Shown here: positions 1 to 5,486 of the stretch, piece after piece | Position numbering within the stretch: the stretch's first letter is position 1 | How the letters are laid out: each line of letters starts with the position of its first letter | Assembly: GCA_910588325.1 (NCBI GenBank) | Contig: CAJUPP010000086.1 | Location: forward strand, 1-12,771 | Length of the DNA stretch: 12,771 bases | Direction of reading: 5' to 3' | Source of the DNA: an uncultured Hungatella sp. | GTDB taxonomy: Bacteria; Bacillota; Clostridia; Lachnospirales; Lachnospiraceae | Position numbers and translations under genes: made by a program | The notes under the pieces: generated by a model | What the model was told of the DNA's origin: nothing | What the model saw: only the letters and a program-made list of their open reading frames with translations | Database searches by the model: none

Positions 1-47
1 CCTCTGCGTCCCGAACGCAGCGCTCTACCAAACTGAGCCACGCCTCG
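1..47 (-). tRNA. tRNA-Pro (anticodon CGG), 3' part outside the window
   Basis: Read on the minus strand from position 47, this gives a 7-nt acceptor strand (CGAGGCG), TG, a D arm (GCTC / AGTTTGGTA / GAGC), and an anticodon arm with stem CTGCG/CGCAG around the loop TTCGGGA. The anticodon is therefore CGG, which reads the proline codon CCG. The variable region begins with AGG. The T arm and 3' acceptor strand lie beyond the left edge, so the gene is partial here. A near-consensus promoter sits directly upstream. Confidence 0.93.
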
Positions 48-58
48 ATACCTTCGAT

Positions 59-87
59 AGTATAATATAGATTGTGCGAATTGTCAA
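59..87 (-). promoter_or_regulatory. Sigma-A type promoter of the tRNA-Pro gene
   Basis: On the minus strand, TTGACA (82-87) and TATACT (59-64) are separated by exactly 17 bp. Transcription would begin near position 52, about 5 nt before the tRNA's 5' end. The -35 box is perfect and the -10 box differs from consensus at one base, as expected for a stable-RNA gene. The rest of the gap up to 218 is AT-rich; I see only a weak imperfect hairpin (152-180) without a T-tract, and no gene. Confidence 0.85.
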
Positions 88-218
88 GAATATTTTAAAA
101 ATTCCCTCTATATTTTTTCTGACTGAACAAAATATTTTCCTGGCTATCACCAGTTCAATCACTGCTTACACAGCAGAACTATCAAAGAAATTTTCCCTTT
201 TCTGGCATAAAACGATAT

Positions 219-1250
219 CTAAATCAATTTTCTCAACCAGCCAAACCCTTTCTTTTCAGACAACCACACCATAACTGCGCTGAAAAGTATCATAGGGCCC
301 ATGACTGCTATGGTAATTTCCTTTTTCGTCCAGGAAACCAAATATGGCTGCGTGGCCAATGAAAATAAAAACATAAAATAGTACTGTGACAGATAAACCC
401 ACTGGCTCATCCCCCGAAGCCTGGGATAAAGCTTCCGATTCTTCCATTTCACCGCAAATGCCGCGGAAATCATGAAAAATGCAGCCGGGGCCGCCATGAA
501 CACACAATTAAGATTGTGATAATGTATCACCTCCAAAAACATAAGCGCCAGACATCCCACAAAGCCCAAGGCTGCCGTCCTAAAAGACATCCTCTTTTCC
601 GTTTTCGCAAACCACAGACCCAGAGCCACATAAAAAGTACCATAAAACAGGCCGTTCCGCATCGTATAAAAGTATTTATAATATAGCTGGAGTATAGCCA
701 TGCCTGGCAGCTGCAGACCAAAATAATGATTGGATTCAAAGCAGTATATGCCAAACAAGACTCCGCCTGCCACCAATATCTGCCAGATCTTCATTTTCTT
801 TGAATACAGAAACCACACTAAAAGACATGCCACAATAAGAGCCGGAAGAAACCAAAGCTGTACTATCGTATGACTCAAAAAGAAAGATTTTATATAATAC
901 CATATCCATTCCAACATACTGGCATCGGAATCACTATAGTACCATCCATAGATGTCCACCGGAAGATAAATTGCCGACCAGATAAGTGTCAGCTTAAAAA
1001 TTCTCCAGCAATAGCCCCACACAATTTTCTTGTCTCTGTCCGTCCTCCCGTTCTCTATCTTACGAAACAGAAAAAAACCAGCCATAATAAAAAATCCCGG
1101 CACTGCCAGATTGGACAGCCATGAACAAATAAGCAGACGCCATTTACTCTCTACAGGATAATATATCTGAACCACATGACGAAAAGCCACCAATATTGCC
1201 AGAATAAATTTTATCACATCCAGCCCATTATACTGTCTTTTTTCAGCCAT
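219..1250 (-). CDS. Acyltransferase family 3 (OafA/YrhL-like) integral membrane protein
   Basis: Predicted polytopic membrane protein of 343 residues, of the family that transfers acyl groups (often acetyl) to sugars of the cell surface. The N-terminus has the family signature: a GLDVIKFILA start followed by a basic residue and a histidine ten residues apart (K14 and H25, the R/K-X10-H pattern). About ten hydrophobic segments follow to the end. I chose ATG 1250 because AGGAGGAG (1258-1265) lies 7 nt upstream; an ATG ten codons further upstream would place this ribosome binding site inside the gene. The start is 32 nt after the hflX stop, so it is probably the last gene of that run. No clear terminator follows. 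The acceptor substrate cannot be told from the sequence: no polysaccharide or glycosyltransferase genes are nearby. Confidence 0.85.
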   Translation of the reverse strand: MAEKRQYNGLDVIKFILAILVAFRHVVQIYYPVESKWRLLICSWLSNLAVPGFFIMAGFFLFRKIENGRTDRDKKIVWGYCWRIFKLTLIWSAIYLPVDIYGWYYSDSDASMLEWIWYYIKSFFLSHTIVQLWFLPALIVACLLVWFLYSKKMKIWQILVAGGVLFGIYCFESNHYFGLQLPGMAILQLYYKYFYTMRNGLFYGTFYVALGLWFAKTEKRMSFRTAALGFVGCLALMFLEVIHYHNLNCVFMAAPAAFFMISAAFAVKWKNRKLYPRLRGMSQWVYLSQYYFMFLFSLATQPYLVSWTKKEITIAVMGPMILFSAVMVWLSEKKGFGWLRKLI

Positions 1251-1282
1251 TAAACAGCTCCTCCTAATTTCCCATTTCAAAA

Positions 1283-2530
1283 TTACACTAGCCCTCCGTA
1301 AAGTTCTGCCGGTACATACGCTTTCACATGTATCCCGTCCTCTGCGTATTCTTCTGCAAGAAGCTCTCCGTATTTACGAATCTGCTGGATTCGGCCAGTC
1401 TCCTGGTAGGGATAGATTTTCTCCAGATACACTTTCTGGTTTCTTAAAATAGTCTCCAATGTTTCTAACAAAGTGTCCGTGCCATCTCCGGACAAAGCGG
1501 AAATTTTCACCTGGTAATCGGCTGACAAATCTTTTAAGATCGCCGGATGATTCAGCTTATCCATCTTGTTAAATACGGTCACTACAATTTTATCTGTGAC
1601 CTTCAGCTGCTTTAAGGTCTCATAGACAATATACATCTGCATGTCAACCTGAGGGTTGGAGCTGTCCACCACGTGTAGAATAATGTCACAGTAGCATGCC
1701 TCCTCCAGCGTACTCTTAAAGGCATCAATCAAATGGTGGGGCAGCTTTCGGATAAATCCAACAGTATCGGTTAATAGGATCTGCTGTCCGCCGGGAAGTT
1801 CCAGCTTTCTGGTGGTAGGGTCCAGGGTGGCAAATAATTTATCTTCTGCCAGAATTCCTGCATCGGTCAGATAGTTCAGGAGAGTGGACTTTCCGGCATT
1901 CGTATAGCCTACAATCGCTGCCACCGGGACATGAGTCCGCACTCTCTGCTGGCGCAGAACCTCTCTGTGGCGCTCCACATCTCTCAGTTCTTCTTTTAAT
2001 TGCCCAATACGCTCATGAATCAGTCGGCGGTCCATCTCCAATTTCTTCTCTCCGGGACCTCTGGTGCCGATTCCGCCTCCCAGTCTGGACAAAGAATTAC
2101 GGAGACCTACCAGACGGGCTGCACGGTATCTTAACTGTGCCAGTTCTACCTGTATCTTTCCTTCTTTTGTATTAGCTCTTGCCGCGAAAATATCCAGAAT
2201 CACCATGGTCCGATCCATAATCTTTGTGTCCAGGGCATCCTCCAGGTTGCGCAGCTGGGCCGGGGACAGTTCATCGTCACAGACGATTCCTGTAGCGTTA
2301 AACTCCTGGATCTGCTGTTTTATCTCCTCTATCTTCCCTTTGCCAAGATAGGTTCCAGGGTGTACATTTTCCCTTTTTTGAATGACTTTCGCGACGGTAA
2401 TGCCGCCTGCTGTCCCCACCAGTTCTTCCAGTTCATCCAGACAGGCTTTTGTGTCATCGTGCTCACCGGCCTGCACCGCTGCCAGAATCACCCGTTCTTC
2501 TATGCTCTTAAGTTCAGTCAGCTCTGCCAT
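1283..2530 (-). CDS. hflX: HflX, ribosome-associated GTPase
   Basis: A TRAFAC-class GTPase that binds the 50S subunit and, in studied bacteria, splits stalled or hibernating 70S ribosomes under stress. The 415-residue product has the HflX N-terminal domain (to about residue 145), the glycine-rich family signature GGGIGTRGPGEKKLE (151-165), a coiled-coil linker (about 170-195), and a G domain. The G motifs are GYTNAGKS (208-215, G1), TLDPTTR (235-241, G2), DTVGF (255-259, G3), NKMD (321-324, G4) and SAL (344-346, G5). All are intact. I place the start at ATG 2530, preceded by AAGGAGA; a longer in-frame reading from 2599 adds 23 residues with no family similarity and bypasses this site. It lies 65 nt after the TPR lipoprotein gene and 32 nt before the acyltransferase gene. 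Confidence 0.96.
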   Translation of the reverse strand: MAELTELKSIEERVILAAVQAGEHDDTKACLDELEELVGTAGGITVAKVIQKRENVHPGTYLGKGKIEEIKQQIQEFNATGIVCDDELSPAQLRNLEDALDTKIMDRTMVILDIFAARANTKEGKIQVELAQLRYRAARLVGLRNSLSRLGGGIGTRGPGEKKLEMDRRLIHERIGQLKEELRDVERHREVLRQQRVRTHVPVAAIVGYTNAGKSTLLNYLTDAGILAEDKLFATLDPTTRKLELPGGQQILLTDTVGFIRKLPHHLIDAFKSTLEEACYCDIILHVVDSSNPQVDMQMYIVYETLKQLKVTDKIVVTVFNKMDKLNHPAILKDLSADYQVKISALSGDGTDTLLETLETILRNQKVYLEKIYPYQETGRIQQIRKYGELLAEEYAEDGIHVKAYVPAELYGGLV

Positions 2531-2595
2531 TCTCTGTCTCCTTTTCGTAACTGTCAAGCCAAAAGACTTACAGTTCCTAGTATGACCCGCCTGTA

Positions 2596-3363
2596 TCATC
2601 TTGTTCTCAAAAATGCAATCTCTTTTTCGATCTCAGGAGTCGTTCCAAACTCGGCGGCATAGGTTTCCAGGTATCCTAAAGCACTGGCAAAATCTAATTT
2701 TTTCTCATATACCAGTGCCTGATGGTACAGAAGCTCTCCCCTGCAGGTTTCATCTCCCATCAGCATTCCTTTTTCAAAATATCCCAGAGCCTGATCATAA
2801 TTCCCAGCATCCAGCTCACAGACTCCCATACGGTTATATAATTCTCCGCTTACAGCTCCTCCATTCATAGCCTGGGTATAAAGTTCCATAGCCTCGTCAT
2901 AACGTTCTTTGTCGTTGAGAGTCTGTCCTACGATTAAAAGAGCCTGAACTGCCTGGGTATCATCTGGCTTTTTCTCATATGCCTTCTTATACTCCCCTAA
3001 TGCCTCCTCAGACATGCCCAGCTTTCCGTGAAGCATACTCATACGGTACAGATATTCCGGCCTCTCCTCGTCTATCTGGCATAATACCTCATAGGTATGA
3101 ACTGCTGCCTGATAGTCTGCTGCCCCGGTCTCCGCCTCCGCCCGGTATTTCAAGACATCCTTTTCAAACTCACCTACCACTTTGTTGGACTTTTCCAGAG
3201 CCTGCTCAAACGATTGAATCGCTCCATCATAGTCACCGGCATTTAACTGATCGATTCCTGTGGTACGGAGGGTATATTTTTCCTTTGAATTTCCTGAACA
3301 TCCTGTCACCAATAAAAGCACTGCCAATAAAAGCACTGCCAGCCTGCGTCCTGTTCTCTCCAT
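2596..3363 (-). CDS. TPR-repeat lipoprotein
   Basis: The 255-residue product starts with a lipoprotein signal: MERTGRR, a leucine/valine-rich core, and the lipobox VTGC with the lipidated cysteine at residue 22. The mature protein should sit on the outer face of the cytoplasmic membrane. It consists almost wholly of about six tetratricopeptide-like helical hairpins, with recurring patterns such as AGDYDGAIQSFEQAL, NDKERYDEAMELYTQAM and DAGNYDQALGYFEKGM. Such arrays are protein-interaction scaffolds; no catalytic motif is visible and the partner is unknown. ATG 3363 is preferred because AAGGAGAA lies about 7 nt upstream; an earlier ATG at 3402 would hide the signal peptide behind 13 charged residues. 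It starts 50 nt after the dUTPase gene and ends 65 nt before hflX, consistent with one transcript. Confidence 0.88.
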   Translation of the reverse strand: MERTGRRLAVLLLAVLLLVTGCSGNSKEKYTLRTTGIDQLNAGDYDGAIQSFEQALEKSNKVVGEFEKDVLKYRAEAETGAADYQAAVHTYEVLCQIDEERPEYLYRMSMLHGKLGMSEEALGEYKKAYEKKPDDTQAVQALLIVGQTLNDKERYDEAMELYTQAMNGGAVSGELYNRMGVCELDAGNYDQALGYFEKGMLMGDETCRGELLYHQALVYEKKLDFASALGYLETYAAEFGTTPEIEKEIAFLRTR

Positions 3364-3413
3364 ACACGTTTTTCTCCTTTTTGGCTGCTGTGCAGCTCTC
3401 ACTGCCAGTCTCT

Positions 3414-3848
3414 TTACTGAATCCCTGTACTTCCGATTCCGCCCCGATCCGCATCCAAAAGCTGCGGTACCTCTTCAAAGGAAAGGGCCGGCTGATGCTC
3501 CATAATCCTGAACTGACAAATCCTGTCATTCACCTTAATCTCCGTATCCCTCAGAGCGTAAGCAGGGAAAAACCACTGATCCTTATCCCCACAGTAAGTT
3601 TCATCAATCACTCCGTAATGATTCGTCTGAATCACTCCAAAATTCTTAAACGTAGAACTTCTGGGCACAATATGAGCCTCATAGCCTTTGGGCAGCTTCA
3701 TGGCTACACCTAAGGGAATCAGTTTAAACTCCCCGGCTTTTAACGTTACATCCGCCGCCGCCCGTAAGTCGATCCAGTCAGATTTCCCTCCTATGTAGGC
3801 AAGCTTATCAATTTTATCAGAAAAATACTTGATTTTAATGGTTTCCAT
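3414..3848 (-). CDS. dut: dUTP diphosphatase-like protein (trimeric dUTPase family)
   Basis: The family hydrolyses dUTP to dUMP and pyrophosphate, keeping uracil out of DNA and feeding dTMP synthesis. The 144-residue product shows the five motifs in order: DLRAA (27-31, motif 1), PRSSTFKNFG (62-71, motif 2), GVIDETYCGD (79-88, motif 3, with catalytic Asp82), NDRICQF (107-113, motif 4) and RGGIGSTG (135-142, motif 5). Length is normal for the homotrimeric class. The motif 5 aromatic residue that normally stacks on the uracil ring (GFGSTG) is isoleucine here (Ile138, codon ATC, one base from TTC). The start at 3848 is supported by GGAGG about 10 nt upstream. It heads a run of four minus-strand genes with gaps of 32-65 nt. 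It could equally be called a dUTPase-fold nucleotide hydrolase of somewhat altered specificity. Confidence 0.9.
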   Translation of the reverse strand: METIKIKYFSDKIDKLAYIGGKSDWIDLRAAADVTLKAGEFKLIPLGVAMKLPKGYEAHIVPRSSTFKNFGVIQTNHYGVIDETYCGDKDQWFFPAYALRDTEIKVNDRICQFRIMEHQPALSFEEVPQLLDADRGGIGSTGIQ

Positions 3849-3883
3849 GCGAAAAGAACCTCCAATTTTTAAAAATCTAATTT

Positions 3884-3892
3884 AGTGTACCA
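3884..3892 (-). promoter_or_regulatory. Possible extended -10 promoter of the dut-lipoprotein-hflX-acyltransferase run
   Basis: Minus-strand TGGTACACT (TGn plus a TACACT -10 box) lies about 35 nt upstream of the dUTPase ATG. No good -35 box is visible 17 bp further upstream; the region is purine-rich. The 142-nt gap (3849-3990) otherwise holds no gene and no convincing terminator for the upstream nuclease gene, so read-through from that gene is also possible. Confidence 0.35.
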
Positions 3893-3990
3893 TAACTTTC
3901 CTTTCTTTTCCACCACATTTTAAAAACCGCTCGTCTTCCTTTCCCAGGACATCATCTCCGAAAATCACCGCTGTGGTGTTTTCCGCCGTC

Positions 3991-4680
3991 TCACAGCTGA
4001 AATGTCCCAAAGTCAATAACCAGATCCTCATAGATTCCCACAGGCACCTTATCCATAAACCCATAAAGCTTTATATCCATATCCTCCCCCTGAAACTGGT
4101 AGGTAACGATTTTCTTCTTCAGCGGGTCAATGACCCAGTATTCTCTCACTCCCGCATTCCAGTACTTCCGAAGCTTCAAAGTATAGTCCTTCTTCCCTGT
4201 GCTTTCGGAAATTACCTCTGCCACAAAATCAGGCGCACCCCTCATTCCCCTTTCGTCCAAAAGTTCTGTATGGCATACGACGGACAAATCCGGCTGTACC
4301 ACAGTCCTGTCATCCTTATCCAGCCGCACATCAAATGGGGCCGCATAGACCCGGCATCTTCCCTTTTTCTTTCGGATATAATCTTTCACATAATAGTGCA
4401 GTTCCCCTAAAATCTCCTGGTGGATACGCCCTGGGACCGCCATATAGTAAAACTGCCCGTCGATCAATTCCGCCCGCACCTTTTCCGGAAGGGCATAATA
4501 ATCTTCTATGGTATACTCTTCCCCGTAATCGGGATCCTCTTCTCGTACCATACTGATGTAAGGACCATCCCCGTCATGGTAAAAATACATTCCCAGTACG
4601 GTCTCCAAAGCCAGCAGGGTATCGTATTTGGGAGACTTGGTGGCTCCGCTGAATATCTTATTGACAGTTCCCAAAGGCAC
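3991..4680 (-). CDS. Uma2-family PD-(D/E)XK nuclease-fold protein with truncated N-terminal HTH
   Basis: Residues about 55-229 (counted from GTG 4680) match the Uma2/DUF820 family: AELIDG (70-75), FDVRLD (116-121), QPD (129-131), FVAEVIS (152-158), KLRKYWNAGVREYWVIDP (169-186). This is a restriction-endonuclease-like fold; Asp131 and Glu155 are the likely metal ligands. Its biological role is poorly known. The first 30 residues (PLGTVNKIFSGATKSPKYDTLLALE) look like the second half of an XRE-type helix-turn-helix, a domain fused to Uma2 in other Firmicutes. The first half is missing: in-frame TAA (4684-4686) lies one codon (GGA) before the GTG, and further upstream there is also an in-frame TGA. 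GTG 4680 overlaps the AAGGAG (4680-4685) and so cannot use it. TTG 4674 has that site at 5 nt and is a plausible real start. It may be an intact shortened gene or a decaying one. Confidence 0.72.
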   Translation of the reverse strand: MPLGTVNKIFSGATKSPKYDTLLALETVLGMYFYHDGDGPYISMVREEDPDYGEEYTIEDYYALPEKVRAELIDGQFYYMAVPGRIHQEILGELHYYVKDYIRKKKGRCRVYAAPFDVRLDKDDRTVVQPDLSVVCHTELLDERGMRGAPDFVAEVISESTGKKDYTLKLRKYWNAGVREYWVIDPLKKKIVTYQFQGEDMDIKLYGFMDKVPVGIYEDLVIDFGTFQL

Positions 4681-4735
4681 TCCTTATTTTTCTTTATCAA
4701 TTCAAAATCGACTTTCCAAAAACGCTCTCTCCCTC

Positions 4736-4764
4736 TTGAAAGAAACCTTTTCCTATGCTATGAT
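4736..4764 (+). promoter_or_regulatory. Sigma-A type promoter of the receiver-domain gene
   Basis: TTGAAA (4736-4741) and TATGAT (4759-4764) are separated by 17 bp. Transcription would begin near 4771, giving a leader of about 30 nt with CGGAGAAA 8 nt before the ATG at 4801. Each box differs from consensus by one base. It faces away from the Uma2 gene in the 120-bp divergent region. Confidence 0.75.
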
Positions 4765-4800
4765 GATTAACGATTTAACAAACATTTCGGAGAAATTGAT

Positions 4801-5205
4801 ATGAACCTAAACGTAATTGTAGTGGACAATTCTGCTGATTTAAAAGAAAGGCTGACAAGAATCTTAAACAGTATGGACGGCATCACCGTATGCGGCAGCT
4901 TTGACGATGCCGTAGCTGCCATGCAATATATAGAAGAACATCCCCTGGATCTGGTTTTTTCCGATGTGGTAATGCCGGAGATCAGCGGGATTACTCTGGC
5001 CTCCGCCATCTATAATCGTCCTGTTCACCCGGAGGTGATCCTTTTATCCGGTATCCCCGGATTTTCCTTAGAGGCCTGGAAAATCAAAGCCTTTGGCTTT
5101 ATCATCAAGCCCTACACCACCGCTCAGATACGCAAGATGGTGCGTCTCTATATGGATGCCAGAGAAAAAGGAACGTTAGACACGGATATTGTATGTCAGG
5201 TCTGA
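4801..5205 (+). CDS. Stand-alone response regulator receiver domain protein (CheY-like)
   Basis: The 134 residues form one receiver domain with no output domain. Asp55 in LVFSDVVMPEISG is the predicted phosphorylation site. Asp9 is the metal-binding acid, but the neighbouring position, usually Asp or Glu, is Asn10. The switch residue is Ser83 (LLSG), and Lys103-Pro104 is the conserved KP pair with Phe100 before it. After the fold, about 15 extra residues remain (DAREKGTLDTDIVCQV), too short for a DNA-binding domain. No histidine kinase, chemotaxis or flagellar gene is in the window, so the partner is unknown. Such proteins act by binding partner proteins or as phosphate relays. It is the only plus-strand gene here, has its own promoter, and converges on copA. 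The start is supported by CGGAGAAA 8 nt upstream. Confidence 0.88.
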   Translation: MNLNVIVVDNSADLKERLTRILNSMDGITVCGSFDDAVAAMQYIEEHPLDLVFSDVVMPEISGITLASAIYNRPVHPEVILLSGIPGFSLEAWKIKAFGFIIKPYTTAQIRKMVRLYMDAREKGTLDTDIVCQV

Positions 5206-5216
5206 TATGATTATTG

Positions 5217-5266
5217 AAAAAATAAAACAGGCAGCCGTATGGATTATCATGTGAGGCTGCCTGTTT
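5217..5266 (-). terminator. Intrinsic terminator of the csoR-copA operon
   Basis: A perfect 12-bp stem (AAACAGGCAGCC, 5225-5236, with GGCTGCCTGTTT, 5255-5266) closes an 18-nt loop. In the minus direction it is followed by TTTTATTTTTT (5217-5227), so it ends copA transcripts 10 nt after the stop codon. In the plus direction the stem runs into TTTCCCC, a poor T-tract, so termination of the receiver gene here would be weaker. Confidence 0.85.
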
Positions 5267-5276
5267 CCCCGCTTTG

Positions 5277-5486
5277 TTACTGGACGGATACTACCTTATA
5301 ATCCTGGTCTTCCACCGTCTTCTTCAATACATCCTCGGAAATCTCCCCGCTTAAGGTAACTACGGCCGTGCCCTTCTCATGGCTTACAACCGCTTCGCTT
5401 ACTTCCGGAAGGGCCTCCAGACACTTTTTCACTCTTGCCTCACAGTGTCCGCACATCATTCCCTCAATCTTCATTGTCTTTGTCAT
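5277..5486 (-). CDS. copZ: CopZ-like copper chaperone, in-frame internal start within copA
   Basis: ATG at 5484-5486, in the same frame as copA, is preceded by AAAAGGAGAG (5494-5503), an excellent ribosome binding site 7 nt upstream. Initiation here would yield 69 residues, MTKTMKIEGMMCGHCEARVK onward, ending at the copA stop. This is the normal length of free CopZ, with copper ligands Cys12 and Cys15 in the MxCxxC loop. CopZ carries Cu(I) in the cytoplasm to CopA and to the repressor. The simplest inference is that a former separate copZ was joined to copA when the intergenic stop was lost, leaving its initiation site in place. It may now produce both a fused domain and the free chaperone. 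Translation from this site is not proven by sequence alone. Confidence 0.6.
   Translation of the reverse strand: MTKTMKIEGMMCGHCEARVKKCLEALPEVSEAVVSHEKGTAVVTLSGEISEDVLKKTVEDQDYKVVSVQ

Noticed and set aside
74..274. A 66-codon plus-strand open frame near the left edge
   Set aside because: It overlaps the tRNA promoter and the end of the acyltransferase gene, is AT-rich by chance, and has no ribosome binding site.
2531..2599. N-terminal extension of HflX by 23 residues
   Set aside because: The extension has no family similarity and the ribosome binding site AAGGAGA points to ATG 2530.
5225..5266. Strong bidirectional terminator shared by copA and the receiver gene
   Set aside because: Only the minus direction has a good T-tract; the plus side continues TTTCCCC, so a strong effect on the receiver gene is unsupported.
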